Below, piece by piece: positions 22,781-33,277 of a stretch of 64,000 bases of DNA. The stretch is taken from NCBI RefSeq assembly GCF_001039355.2, contig NW_019774692.1, positions 417,123 to 481,122 of the forward strand. The letters run 5' to 3'. Made by a program: the position numbers and the translations under genes. Source of the stretch: Lingula anatina (Eukaryota > Brachiopoda > Lingulata > Lingulida > Lingulidae). Under the pieces are notes generated by a model that made no database searches, was not told the DNA's origin, and worked only from the letters and a program-made list of their open reading frames with translations. Each line of letters opens with the position of its first letter. Position 1 is the first letter of the stretch.

Positions 22781-22836
22781 TGGAAAAAAGTATTACCATT
22801 ATTTCCAAAAAATGGAAAAAATGGAAAAAATATAAT
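22781..22836 (+). promoter_or_regulatory. Probable Fic promoter with TGGAAA repeats and a palindrome
   Basis: TGGAAAAAA occurs at 22781, 22813 and 22822. Bases 22802-22818 form a palindrome, TTTCCA and TGGAAA around five A. A TATAAT hexamer at 22831-22836 sits 20 bases before the Fic gene. The arrangement suggests an operator overlapping the promoter, possibly for self-regulation by the Fic protein's C-terminal winged helix. Confidence 0.5.
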
Positions 22837-22850
22837 ATAATTATTTTGTG

Positions 22851-23996
22851 ATGAAAAATAATAAAGTTATATTAAAATTAATGAGTCAAACAGATTTTAA
22901 TTTTAATGAATCTCAAAAAGATTTAATTTTAAAAATTTTAAATAAAATAAAAAATTTTGAAAAATTATTAATAAAAAATAATTTAGATATAGATTTTAAT
23001 TATTTTCTTTTTTCTTTATTAGATAAAGAAGGTTTGGATTCTTCAAAAATTGAAGGAACACAAACTTCATTTGAAGATATGTACTTTGATATATCAGAAG
23101 GTATAAATGATAGATATTCATGAGAAACTAGAAATTTAGTTAATTTATATATTTCATCATTTAAAAAATTTAAAGAAGGAACAATTGATTTTGATATAAG
23201 TACTCTTAAATTATTACATATTTGACTTTATAATTATGATGTTAAAGGATATGAAAATAATTTTAATCCTAAAGTTCTTATAAAAAAAATAAAACCTGGA
23301 CAAATTGTTTTAGAAGATAAAAAACCAAATTGAATTGGTATATTAGAATTAGGTATTAAAAATGCAAAATTAATTCCTATAAAACCATCAAAAAAAATAG
23401 AATATTTAAAAGATATGTTTTTAGAAGTTAGAAAAATTAAAAATAGAGGTTGAAAAATTTCTACTTTAAAAACAATAATAAAGTTTCATCCTTTTTTTGA
23501 AGGTATACATCCATTTTCAGATGGTAATGGAAGAATAGGAAGACTTTTATTAGTTAATTTATATTCATATTCTAAATTAACAAAAGATTTAAATTGAATT
23601 TTTATTTCTGATTTTTGAAATAAAAATAGAAAAGAATATATTAATCAATTAAATAATGTTTTAACAACAAATAATTGAAATGATTGAATTGATTTTTTTT
23701 TAAAATCATTATTTGAAACTATAAACAAAATATATTTTAAAGTTGAAAAAATTATTGATCTTTATGATTATTGTTTAAAAGATATGAAAACTGATGGTGA
23801 AAAAATAGTTTTAAAATATTTTTTTAAGTTTCCATTATTAAATAAAGCAAAAATAATTGAAAAATTAAATAAAAAATATAAAAAACCAACAACAACAATA
23901 TATAGAACTTTAAATAATGTTTCAAAAAAAATAAATGTAAAAGAAACAAATAAATATTATCATTTTAATAAATTATTTAACATTATTGAAAGTTAA
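22851..23996 (+). CDS. Fic family protein (AMP-transferase type) with C-terminal winged helix
   Basis: The 381-residue protein carries the Fic catalytic motif HPFSDGNGRIGR starting at His220; the family transfers AMP or a related group to target proteins. An N-terminal inhibitory-helix motif, SSKIEGTQ near residue 65, matches the class in which the inhibitor lies before the Fic core in the same chain. The N-terminal third is the usual Fic_N-type region. The last 75 residues look like a winged helix-turn-helix (KAKIIEKLNKKYKKPTTTIYR), suggesting DNA binding. Frame includes several UGA-Trp. Track-style GTG at 22848 is possible, but ATG at 22851 is preferred. It is monocistronic, next to the defence-like cluster. 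Confidence 0.88.
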
Positions 23997-24550
23997 AAAA
24001 TAAAAAACATTTTATATATAAATAATTATTAGTTGTTATTATTTTTTAATTTTATAAATCAGAATAAAAAAAATTAAAATTATGAAAAATACAATTATTT
24101 GTAAAATTTGAAAAATGAATTAGAAAAAGTATTATTTGGTATTTTTGGATTTAAATACTTTTTATATTTTAAAAATAAATGATATAAACTAAATAAAAAA
24201 TTTTAATATTTTTTATATATTTTTTTATTTTATTTTTAATAGGTATGATAATATTTATATTAAGCTAATGTTTGATTTTTTAGAGGTTAAAAAAGTATGA
24301 AAGAAAAAACTAAGAAAAAAATAAAAAAAATATTATCAAACACACTATTATTTTTTATCTTTTTTTGTTGATAAATATAAATGAATATAATTAAAAAGAA
24401 AAAAAATAAAAACAATTAAAAAAATTAAAAAACAAAGCAATTAAAAATTTTAATATTTTTTATATTTAATTATTTTTATTAAAGAACATGAAAAAATATT
24501 TAAAACATAAAAAAAGTATATAATTTTTTATGTTTATAAAGGTTAAAAAA
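23997..24550. other. Gene-poor gap with one possible micro-ORF
   Basis: These 554 bases are low-complexity A/T with no gene I can support well. A 25-codon frame at 24297-24374 has a fair ribosome site (AGAGG), a lysine-rich start and a hydrophobic end (LLFFIFFCW), like a small membrane peptide. The sequence just before it, AGAGGTTAAAAAAG, resembles AAAGGTTAAAAAA before the gene at 24551, so the two leaders may be related by duplication. Confidence 0.4.
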
Positions 24551-24973
24551 ATGAAAAAAAATAAAATTAAAAAAAATAATTTTTGAAATAAAAAATTAAA
24601 TAAAAATATTGAAAAATTTACAAAAAGAACAGAAGAAATAATAAATGATAGAAAAGTTAATGTAATTAAAATGATTAAATGATCTGATTTTATAAAAGGT
24701 AATATAAAACATGATATTTATGAAAATGATTTATTTTTTAATTTTCTTTCTGAAAGTGAATCTATTTTGCAAATGTTTATTACTAGTTATAAAAAAGAAC
24801 TTTATGGAATAGAAGTTTTGCTTAAATTTAAAAATAATCCTAATAATTTTTATTATTATCCACAAATTGATTATTCAATTATTGATGAATTTTTAAATAG
24901 AGAAAAATGAATAAAAGGTAATTTTAAAACTATAAAAAAAACTTTAAAAAAAATAGGATTTCCAATTAAATAA
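24551..24973 (+). CDS. Small basic protein, unknown function
   Basis: The 140-residue protein has a very lysine-rich N-terminus and a more ordered second half (SILQMFITSYKKELYGIEVLL, then DYSIIDEFLNREKWIKG). There is no membrane segment and no motif I recognise. The ribosome site AAAGG precedes the ATG by 9 bases. It stands alone between the Fic gene and the agmatine operon, in the same direction. Confidence 0.5.
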
Positions 24974-25103
24974 TACTAATAATTTAAAAATAAATTTATA
25001 TTTAAAAATTTTAAAAAATAAAAAATAAATTTTCAATTTTTTATTTTTTTATAAATAATTGATAATTAAATAATTTTATATAATTTATTATTTTTTTGTT
25101 TTT

Positions 25104-25138
25104 TTAAAAAAGTACTTGAAAAAAAAAAAAAAAAAAAA
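25104..25138 (+). promoter_or_regulatory. Promoter-like block with A20 tract upstream of ptcA
   Basis: A TTTAAAAAAGTACTTGAAAA block is continued by A to a total of 20. The same block occurs upstream of pyrG (33151 on) and of the BCCT gene (41391 on) with A tracts of 13 and 18. TTGAAA at 25116-25121 fits a -35 box, and an AT-rich -10 would lie just beyond the A tract. Variation of tract length would change -35/-10 spacing. Confidence 0.55.
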
Positions 25139-25189
25139 TTTTAATAAATTTATATTATTAAAATTATTTTTTAAAAGGAGAAAATCATT

Positions 25190-26311
25190 ATGAGTATTGG
25201 TATTATTGACATTAATCATTTTACAAAATTTGAAATAGAACAAATTTTGAAGCTAATGGAAATTTTAAAAAAAGCTGATTATGAAAAATCAGTTCCAGAA
25301 TTGTTAAAAAATTATAATTTAGCAATGATTTTTGAGGAACCATCTACTAGAACAAGGATTTCATTTGAATCTGCAATGACAAAGCTAGGGGGCAAAGCAC
25401 AATATTTAAAACCTGGAGAGATTCATCTTGGTGATCGTGAATGTTTATATGATACTATTAAAGTTTTATCAAGATTAACAGATGGTATTTTATGTAGAGC
25501 ATTAAAACATGAAACAATTTTAGGGATTTTTAAATATTCTGATGTACCAGTTTTTAATGGTCTTTCTGATTTAAATCATCCAACACAAGTTTTGGGTGAT
25601 TTTTTAACAATAAAAGAAAATTTTAAATCTAAAAAAACAAAATGATCAGAAATTACTTTAGGATTTATTGGTGATTCTACAAATGTTTGTAGATCATTAA
25701 TGATGATTTCAAGTAAATTGAATGTAACTTTTATTCAAGTAGCACCAAAAAAATATTTAGCAAAAAATTCATGAATTGAAAAAGCTAATCAAAATTATAA
25801 ACTAAATGGTTCAAAAAAAGTTATTATTACAAGTGATATTACAAAGTTAAAGGGTGTTGATTTTCTTTATACTGATTTGTGATGATGAGTTGATCAAACA
25901 TCTGAGGCAAATGAAAGATATAAATCATTTATTAATGGTAATTATCAAGTAGATTTAAAGTTATTAAATTTAATTGGAAAACAAGTTAAAGTTATGCATT
26001 GTTTACCATGTTCACGAAATGTTGAATTAGTTGATGAAGTTTTTGATGGTAAACAATCAATTATTTTTGATCAATCAGAAAATAAATTATATTCTGCAAT
26101 GGGTGTTTTAAGTTATTTTATGACTGATTTAAAAACATTAGATGATAAAAATAATAAAAAAAATAAATATAAAAAATTAATTTTAGATTTTTTTAATGAT
26201 TTAAAAAAAGAAAAAGTTAAAAATAAAAATTGAACTTTTAATAATGATTATAAATTTAAAATTGAATATTTAAAAGATGTTATTAAAAATAATAAGAATG
26301 GAGATAAATAA
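25190..26311 (+). CDS. ptcA: Putrescine carbamoyltransferase
   Basis: The 373-residue carbamoyltransferase splits carbamoyl-putrescine with phosphate into putrescine and carbamoyl phosphate, the middle step of the agmatine deiminase pathway. The carbamoyl-phosphate-binding STRTR is at residues 52-56, QYLKPGEIHLG near 77-87, LNHPTQVLGD near 129-138, FLYTDLWWW near 225-233, and the catalytic HCLP from His270. The C-terminal extension rich in charged helix fits putrescine enzymes, which have a helix missing from ornithine enzymes. A strong AAAGGAG site precedes the ATG. It is followed without gap by the antiporter and agmatine deiminase, which argues against an ornithine role. No carbamate kinase, needed to make ATP from carbamoyl phosphate, is in the window. 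Confidence 0.88.
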
Positions 26312-27784
26312 ATGAAAAAAAAGAAATTTTCTGTTTTAGATGCTATTTTATTTACTTTTTCAGCAGTTTTTGTAATAGATTCATTTGGATTAGTTACAAC
26401 ATATGGTTGATCAAGTATAATTTGATGAATTATTATTGGTATTGGATTTTTTATTCCATATGGACTTATGATGGCTGAACTTGGAACAACATATAGTAAA
26501 AATGGTAGAGGTGTTGAATATTGAGTTTCAAGAGCTTTTGGTAAAAAAAGTTCAGCATTTTTAGGATATTTTTATTGAGTAAATGTTGCTTTTTGAATGG
26601 CATCAGTATATTTAATTTTATCTTCAACTATAACCTATGCTATTAATCCTAGTTTATTAGATAATAAAAATTATAATTGAATAGCAATGGGTGTAGCAAT
26701 TGTTGCAACTTGATTAACAATTGCAATTAATTTTTTAAAAATTGGAGATGGAAAATGATTTCCAAATGTTAGTGCAATAATTAAATTTTTTGTTGTTTTA
26801 ATTATGATAATAGTTATGATAATATGATTTTCAAAAGGTAAAACATCTGCAACAGATTTTGAATCTGGTAAAGCATTAGGTCCTAATTTTCGTTTATCAT
26901 TAGGTGTTATTGGAATTATAGTTTATAACTTAGCAGGTTTTGAATTAAATTCAAATCTTTCAGAAGAAATGGAAGATCCTAAAAAATCAATTTTAAAATC
27001 AATTTTTTATGGTGGTATTGCAATTTTATTTTGTTATATTTTAGCAACAATTCCTGCATTAATATTAGTTGATGTAAATCAAGAAAGTTATTATGATGAT
27101 GGTATTTATACTTATGTAGTAATTCATGCAGTTGATCAATTATCAAAATTTGGAGAAGGTTTTAAAATTTTTACTTATATAGTTGCAGTTTTAATTTCAT
27201 TAACATTATTAGGAAATATGATTACTTGAACTTTAGGTGCAAATCGTGCTGCATGTGAAGCTGGTAAGTTTGGTAATTTACCAAAATCATTTGCTAAAAG
27301 TAATTTAAATAATGTTCCTATTAATGTAGCTTTATATACTGGTTGTATTTCTACAATTGCAATTTTAATTGGAACTTTATTTACATATTTTGGTAGTGGA
27401 CAATTATGATATATTGTTTTTTCATTTTCAATGGTTTTATTTTTTATTCCATATATTTTTATTTTTGCTGCATTTATAAAATTAAGAAAAATAGATTCTA
27501 AAACTAAAAGAGAATTTTCAGTAGGTCCTAATTGATTTGCTAAAATTTTAGGTTGATGAGGAATTATTATTATAATAATTGCATTAATAACTCAAAATTT
27601 TGATATTAATTTAGGTAAAGAAATAAAAATTAAACCATATGAAGAAGTTGGTGGTTGATGAGGAATTTTATTATCATTTTGTGGTAATGTGTTTACAACA
27701 TTTATTGGATGATTATTAATTTTTAAATCATTAAGAGAAAAAAATAAAAACAAAAACAAAATAATAGAATTTAAAGGAGAATAA
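26312..27784 (+). CDS. aguD: APC-family amino acid/polyamine antiporter, probably agmatine:putrescine
   Basis: The 490-residue membrane protein has about 12 hydrophobic segments and the look of the APC superfamily (FSAVFVIDSFGLVTTYG in TM1, LAGFELNSNLSEEMEDPKKS around TM6). The start follows the ptcA stop directly, with GGAGA inside the ptcA end as ribosome site. Placed between ptcA and aguA, it most likely brings in agmatine and exports putrescine. UGA-Trp codons are frequent. Substrate is inferred from context. Confidence 0.8.
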
Positions 27785-27787
27785 ATT

Positions 27788-28879
27788 ATGTCAAAATGAT
27801 TAAAAAGTACACCAAAAAAAGATGGTTTTAAAATGCCAGCAGAATTTGAAAAACATAAAGGTACTTATTTACTTTGACCAGAAAGAACTGATAATTGAAG
27901 AAATGGTGCAAAACCAGCACAATTAGTATTTGCAAAAGTAGCAAATTTAATAAGTTTATATGAAAAAGTTACTGTTGGTGTAAGTAAAAAACAATATTTA
28001 AATGCTTTAAATCATTTAAATGAAAATGTAAAAGTTGTTGAAATTAGTAATAATGATAGCTGAATTAGAGATACAGGACCAATTTTTTTAAAAGATTCTT
28101 TAAATAATGTACGTTGTGTTTCTTGAAAATTTAATGCATGAGGTGGATTAGAAAGTGGTTTATATTTTCCATGAGATCAAGATCAATTAGTTTCTCATAA
28201 GGTTATTCAATTAGAAGAAAAAGATTATTATAAAGCTCCATTAATTTTAGAAGGTGGTAGTGTTATAGTTGATGGTAAAGGTACTTTATTTACAACTGAA
28301 GAATGTTTATTAAATAAAAATAGAAATCCAAAATATTCAAAAAAAGAAATTGAAAATATTTTAAAAGAATATTTTGGAGTAGAAAAGATTATTTGAATTC
28401 CAAAGGGAATTTATAATGATGAAACAAGTGGACATGTTGATAATATATTACAAGTTTGTGAAACAGGAAAAATACTTTTAGCATGAACAGATAATAAAAA
28501 AGATCCACAATATAAAATATCAAAAGATGCATATGAAATTTTAAAAAAACAAACTGATTTAAATGGAAAAAAATTTGATATTATAAAAGTTCCAATTCCC
28601 GATCCATTAATTATAGTTACAGAAGAAGAAAGTTTAGGAGTTGATAAAATTTTTGGAACTTTACCAAGAAAAAAAGGTGATAGACAAGCAGGTTCATATA
28701 TTAATCATTACATTTTAAATGGTGCAGTTTTATTACCTATTTTTAATATAAAAACAGATAAAATTGCTTTATCAATAATGAAAAAAGCATATCCAAGCAG
28801 AAAAATTATTCCAGTATTTGCAAGAGAAATTATTTTAGGTGGCGGAAATATTCATTGTATAACACAACAAATATATTAA
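27788..28879 (+). CDS. aguA: Agmatine deiminase
   Basis: This 363-residue enzyme of the guanidino-modifying superfamily hydrolyses agmatine to carbamoyl-putrescine and ammonia. It shows the family start MPAEFEKHKGTYLLWPER, the substrate-binding NDSWIRDTGPIF (near 93-104), ETSGHVDN with its catalytic His (near 215-222) and the nucleophile Cys357 in GGGNIHC. Length and motifs are complete. It starts 3 bases after the antiporter gene with GGAG upstream, and a terminator follows. Confidence 0.95.
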
Positions 28880-28899
28880 ATATTTTCAATATATTTTTT

Positions 28900-28944
28900 A
28901 AAAAAAGATAAAAATTATTTTTTATCTTTTTTTTTTTTTTTTTT
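28900..28944 (+). terminator. Terminator of the agmatine operon
   Basis: AAAAAAAGATAAAAA pairs with TTTTTTATCTTTTTTT, followed by a long T run (28925-28944). The weak A/T stem is normal for this genome. Confidence 0.7.
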
Positions 28945-29256
28945 TAAATTAAAATAAATTAAAGTATAAAAAATTTATGTTTTTTATTATATTTTTATTT
29001 ATTTTTTTAAATATTTATTATTTTATTAAAAAAAATTAAATAAAAATAAAAAAAATAAGTATGGATTAAAAAAAATATTAAATAATTATAAAATAAAAAG
29101 TTATTATTTATAAGTATTAAAAATTATTAAAATTTTAATTTTTAAAAAATAAAAAAAATAATTAAATATTAATTAGTTTTTTAGTATAAAATAATATTTT
29201 ATTTTTATAAAAAAAAATAATAAAAAATTTATAATAAATATAAGGAAAAATGGAAA
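28945..29256. other. Empty A/T-rich gap
   Basis: About 310 bases of A/T-rich sequence hold no frame or structure I can support. It must carry the promoter of the repeat-protein gene at 29257; the ribosome site AAGGAAAAATGG lies at its end. Confidence 0.6.
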
Positions 29257-29691
29257 ATGAATAATAATATTAAAGAATATCAGAAACAATATAAAATTAA
29301 AAATAAAGAAAAAATTTCAAAATACCAAAAAGAATATAGAGAAAAAAATAAAGAAAAAGCAAAAGATTATCAAAGAAAATATAGAAAAAATAATAAAGAT
29401 TATCAAATAAAATATAAGATTAAAAATAAAGAAATAATTTCAAAATATCAAAAGGAATATAGAGAAAAAAATAAAGAAAAAGCAAAAGACTATCAAAAAG
29501 AATATAGAGAAAAAAATAAAGATATTTTAATTAAAAAATATAAAGAAAAATATAGAATTAAAAAAGAATTAAAAGAATTAAAAAATAAAAATTTAAAAAA
29601 TAAAAGTATTAATAATGAAAATACAAATGTTAATAATTTTGCTATTAAATCTAAAATTAAAAATAAAATAAAAGAATTTTTTAATTTATAA
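29257..29691 (+). CDS. Highly charged repeat protein, probable single long helix
   Basis: The 144-residue protein is built from a repeating unit of about 15 residues of the form YQKEYREKNKEKAKD, repeated with variation to about residue 105. A Lys/Glu tail and an Asn-rich end follow. It has no Trp and no membrane segment, and alternating charges suggest a stable single helix or coiled coil. Similar Tyr-Gln-Lys-Glu-Tyr repeats occur in low-complexity proteins of mobile elements and of AT-rich bacteria, so it may be a nucleic-acid-binding or spacer protein. Function unknown. A terminator follows directly. Confidence 0.6.
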   Translation: MNNNIKEYQKQYKIKNKEKISKYQKEYREKNKEKAKDYQRKYRKNNKDYQIKYKIKNKEIISKYQKEYREKNKEKAKDYQKEYREKNKDILIKKYKEKYRIKKELKELKNKNLKNKSINNENTNVNNFAIKSKIKNKIKEFFNL

Positions 29692-29700
29692 AAAAGAAAA

Positions 29701-29740
29701 AACAAAAACAAATAAATTTATTTTTATTTGTTTTTGTTTG
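29701..29740 (+). terminator. Rho-independent terminator
   Basis: AACAAAAACAAATAAA pairs with TTTATTTGTTTTTGTTT; it closes the repeat-protein gene just before tRNA-Ile. Confidence 0.7.
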
Positions 29741-29778
29741 AATATTTGAGTTTTTATTATAAAATAATTAATAAGTAT

Positions 29779-29854
29779 GGATCCTTGGCTCAGCGGTTAG
29801 AGCGTTCCGTTGATAACGGAGAGGTCACAAGTTCGAATCTTGTAGGATCCACCA
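29779..29854 (+). tRNA. trnI: tRNA-Ile (anticodon GAT)
   Basis: A complete cloverleaf is visible. Acceptor GGATCCT pairs with AGGATCC, and the D arm GCTC pairs with GAGC. The anticodon stem TTCCG/CGGAG encloses loop TTGATAA with anticodon GAT. The T arm ACAAG/CTTGT carries TTCGAAT. The 3' ACCA is encoded. It reads AUU and AUC codons. Confidence 0.97.
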
Positions 29855-29886
29855 TTAAAAAGTTTATTTTTAAAATTATTAATTTA

Positions 29887-29924
29887 ATATCTGATTATAC
29901 TTTTATAATCAGATATTTTTTTTA
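29887..29924 (+). terminator. Terminator after tRNA-Ile
   Basis: A perfect 13-base stem (ATATCTGATTATA / TATAATCAGATAT) with a four-base loop is followed by eight T. Confidence 0.85.
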
Positions 29925-30000
29925 AATAACAATTTATATATAGATATTTTTAGAAATTTTTAATTTTTAAAATATAAAATTAAGTATATATAAAAATATT

Positions 30001-30882
30001 ATGAATAGAAATAAAGAAATTTCATTAATTTGATCTATATTTTTAATTAAAAAAGAAATTGATCAAAAAATAAAATTTTCAAAAATTTTTAATTTTTTCA
30101 AAAACTTTGATGATTTTGATAAACAAATTATTTCTTTAAAAAATGATTTATTTAAAGATAATAAACAATTATCATTTTTTAATAATTTAAATATAAATCA
30201 AATTGATAAAAAAATTTATAAATTATGAAAAAAAACACTTAATGAATGAAATAAAAATAATATTAAATCTATATCTAAATTTGATTTTTTAAAATTTAAT
30301 CTTTTAAAAGATGTTAAAAATATTGATGTTTTATTTTATAAAGGTGATTTAAAATTATTAAATTTAAAAAAAGAAAATGTAACTTCTTTTGTAGGAAGTA
30401 GAAAAACACCAATTAATTTTATTAAAAAAATTGATAAATTTATATTAAATAGTAAAGTTATAGTTTCAGGTTTAGCTTTTGGTGCAGATTTAAATGCACA
30501 TAAAAAAGCAAAAGAATTAAATAAAAAAATAATTGTTTTACCTGGTAAAGATATTTTAAAAGAAGAATTTAATGAAGAAAAAAAAGAAATATTAGATTAT
30601 GCTTTAAAAAATGGAATTATTTTAAGTGAAATATTTCCAAATTCTAATACTTGAAATAAATTATTTTTATTAAAAAGAAATAAAACTATGGCACAAATAA
30701 GTAGCAAAACTTTTGTTGTATGATTTGAAGGCCAATCTGGTACTTTAGGTCAAGTTTTAGAAGCAGTTAGAAATAAAAATAAAGTATTTATGTTTAAAGA
30801 AATTTATGAAAAAAATAAAAATTATTTAGAAAATCATAATTATTTTAAAGAAATAAATTTAAAAACATTAAAATTGATTTAA
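30001..30882 (+). CDS. dprA: DNA processing protein DprA
   Basis: The 293-residue protein binds single-stranded DNA and loads RecA during transformation. The Rossmann-like core is clear: FVGSRKTPINF, VSGLAFGADLNAHKKA, then IVLPGKDI, a SEIFPN turn, and FVVWFEGQSGTLGQ near the end. The N-terminal third is a helical region typical of short DprA proteins. It is followed after one base by the comF-like gene, as in a competence operon. The rest of the uptake machinery is not in the window, so real transformation ability is unknown. Confidence 0.85.
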
Positions 30883-30883
30883 T

Positions 30884-31543
30884 ATGTATAAAGAAAAAAA
30901 ATTTGAATGAAAATTTCAAAATTATGAATGAAAATATGAAGATAAGAAATATAATTTTAAAATAAATTATTTATTTCCTTATCATGAAGATAAAAATATT
31001 AAAGATAAAATTTTAAAATTAAAAAAAGATTTAAAAAAACAAAGTAAAAATATTAATTTAATATTTGAAGACAATTTTAATAAAAAAATTCTTTATAAAT
31101 TATTAGAAAAAAATAATATTTTTTGTTTATCAAAAATTATTTTTTTATTACCACCATTAAAAAATGGTTTAAAAAATACTTTTTGTCAAGTTAGAAGGTT
31201 TTTAGATTATGTTTTAAAAATTAAAAATAAAATAAAAGATAAAAATAATATTTGTTTTGATATTAAAAGTTGTTATTTTTCTTTTTATCAAAAAAAAGAA
31301 AGTGAGAGAGAAAAAGAAATAGAAAAAGTATATCCAACTTGAAAGTTAAAAAATAAAGAAATATTTAAAAATAAAGAATTTTTGAAAGATAAAAAAATAA
31401 TATTTTTTGATGATGTATTTACAACTGGGACAACTTTTTCATTTTTAATTAAATTTTTAATTGAGAATAAAATTATTGATTTTAAAGATTTTGAAAATAT
31501 AGAAGCATTTGTAATCTCGAAAAGAGAATGAAAAAATTATTAA
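30884..31543 (+). CDS. comF: ComF-like phosphoribosyltransferase-fold protein
   Basis: The 219-residue protein has the PRPP-binding signature IIFFDDVFTTGTT near 185-197, typical of the type I phosphoribosyltransferase fold and of ComF competence proteins. The N-terminal zinc finger usual in ComF is missing; the start is rich in Trp and charged residues. ATG follows the dprA stop with one base between, so the two are translated together. The family assists DNA uptake, but the enzyme substrate is unknown. Confidence 0.75.
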
Positions 31544-31560
31544 TATAATTTTATTAATAA

Positions 31561-31594
31561 AAAAAAGTCTCTATTTAAAATAGAGACTTTTATT
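31561..31594. terminator. Bidirectional terminator between comF and HU genes
   Basis: AAAAGTCTCTATTT pairs with AAATAGAGACTTTT, flanked by A on the left and T on the right, so it can end transcription of both converging genes. Confidence 0.85.
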
Positions 31595-31617
31595 ATTTAA
31601 AAAAATATTATTTTTTA

Positions 31618-31920
31618 TTATTCAATTTGTTCAATTTCTTCTTTTAATTTCTTTGAAACTTTAAATTTTAATTTATTTTTTGAAGGTATTAAAATTACTG
31701 TATTTGTTTTTAAATTCATACCTTTTCTTTCTTTTGTTTTTACAATTGAAAATATACCTAAATTAGCTACTTTTATATCTTTTTTTGATTTTAGTGATTT
31801 TATAAAAGTATCAAAAAAAGAATCATATAGTTTTTTTGCTGATTTTAAATCAATATCTAAATCTTCCTTTATATTTTCCACAAAATGTTTTTTTGTAATG
31901 ATATTTTTGTTTTTATTCAT
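31618..31920 (-). CDS. hup: HU-family DNA-binding protein
   Basis: This 100-residue histone-like protein bends and packs DNA. The start NIITKKHFVENIK and the helix-rich first half are typical. The arm region reads VANLGIFSIVKTKERKGMNLKTN, where the usual GRNP is GMNL, and the end KLKFKVSKKLKEEI is canonical. A strong AGGAG site lies upstream of the ATG at 31920. It is transcribed against dprA-comF. Confidence 0.93.
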   Translation of the reverse strand: MNKNKNIITKKHFVENIKEDLDIDLKSAKKLYDSFFDTFIKSLKSKKDIKVANLGIFSIVKTKERKGMNLKTNTVILIPSKNKLKFKVSKKLKEEIEQIE

Positions 31921-32046
31921 ATTTAAAACTCCTATTTATATTTTATTATTATTGAAAAATTTATAATTTTTTTATTTTTTTATATGTATTAAATTTATTG
32001 ATCTTTAATATTTATTTATCATATTTAATTTTTAATAAAAATATAT

Positions 32047-33054
32047 TTATTTTGTTAATATTTTGTATCCAGTTTTTGTAACTAAAACAATATTTTCATA
32101 TCTTACACCACCAACATTTTCTATATAAACACCAGGTTCAATTGTAAATACCATTCCTTCTTTTAATTTTTTTTCATTATTTTCAAATAATAATGGATAT
32201 TCATGAACTTTTAAACCTATTCCATGTCCTAATGCATGTAATACTTTATAGTTGTTTTTTTTATACATTTCATTTGCTTTTTTTACTAATGTTGAAATTT
32301 TGGTTCCTGGTTTTATTAATTTAAAAACTTCATTACTTACATCAATTACAAAATCATAATATTTTTTTAATTCTTTATTTTTTTCAAGTATTTTTACTCT
32401 TGTATAATCTGAACAATAACCATTTAATTTTCCACCAAAATCACATAGTAAATGTGATTTTATTTTTTCATTTGTTGGAATTGTATGTATAAAAACAGAG
32501 TTTAAATTTGTACTTACAATTGGATCAAATGATATATTTTTTATGTTATTTTTTAAAAATAATTCTCTAATTTTTAAATCAATATCTTTTTCATTAAAAT
32601 TATTTAATTTTAAATTTGAAATTTCATTTCAAATTTCATTTGTTATTTTTGAAATTTTTTCTATATTTTTTATTTCTTTTTTTGTTTTAATTTCTCTTAA
32701 TTCATCAAAATTGATTATTTTAAAATTTAAATTTTTATTAATTTTTTTAAATAAATTTAATGTTTCAACCTTTAAATCATTTTCAATTCCAATGTTTCCG
32801 TTTAATTTTTGAAAAATTTTTATAAATTTATCTAATTTATAAACATTTATATTTTTAACTTTTTCTTTACCTTCAAGTATATATCTTGAATCTAAAAATA
32901 AATCAGGTTTTTCTTTATTTTTATAAAAAATTAAAAATCCATAACTAGATTTAAAATTAGTTATTCAAAATCTATTTAATTCAGTAAAAATTATAATATT
33001 TTCTAAATTTTCTTTTTTTATAATTTTTTTTATAATTTTTAATTTTATTTTCAT
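32047..33054 (-). CDS. pepQ: Xaa-Pro aminopeptidase / M24 family metallopeptidase
   Basis: The 335-residue M24 (pita-bread fold) peptidase removes residues next to proline from imported peptides. The N-terminal creatinase-like domain covers about residues 1-115. The metal ligands are present: Asp in DFGGK, Asp in SDYTR, His in HALGHGIGL, Glu in TIEPGVY and Glu in VRYENIVLV. Several UGA-Trp are read through. The start at 33054 gives the normal family length. It stands divergent from pyrG; both promoters must lie in the 223-base gap. Confidence 0.9.
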
Positions 33055-33150
33055 ATATTTATTAAAATAATTTTTATTTTTTAATTTTTATTTTTTTGAT
33101 TATTAAAATTATAATTTATTTTTTTTATTATTTATATGTTCTTTTATTAT

Positions 33151-33195
33151 TTTTTTAAAAAAGTACTTGAAAAAAAAAAAAATATGGTGGATAAG
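33151..33195 (+). promoter_or_regulatory. Promoter-like block with A13 tract upstream of pyrG
   Basis: The same TTTTTTAAAAAAGTACTTGA block as before ptcA and the BCCT gene is followed by A (13 in total, 33170-33182). TTGAAA at 33167-33172 would be the -35 box, and GATAAG at 33190-33195 a -10 with 17 bases spacing. Confidence 0.55.
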
Positions 33196-33277
33196 AAAAT
33201 TGAAAAGTATTAAATAAGTTGCCACTATGAAAAAAAATAAAAAAATTTTAAATAAGAAATTTAATAGGAGTTGAGAA

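Noticed and set aside
25190-26311. Ornithine carbamoyltransferase (argF) as the identity of the carbamoyltransferase
   Set aside because: It is in one operon with agmatine deiminase and an antiporter, and the YTD-W segment and C-terminal extension fit the putrescine enzyme better.
27788-28879. Arginine deiminase (arcA)
   Set aside because: The motifs and 363-residue length are those of agmatine deiminase.
32543-32812. Plus-strand Phe/Ser-rich frame
   Set aside because: It is antisense to the well-supported M24 peptidase gene.
33227-33277. Earlier in-frame ATG for pyrG
   Set aside because: The family N-terminus and the AGGAG site fit 33278; the extra residues are only lysine-rich low complexity.
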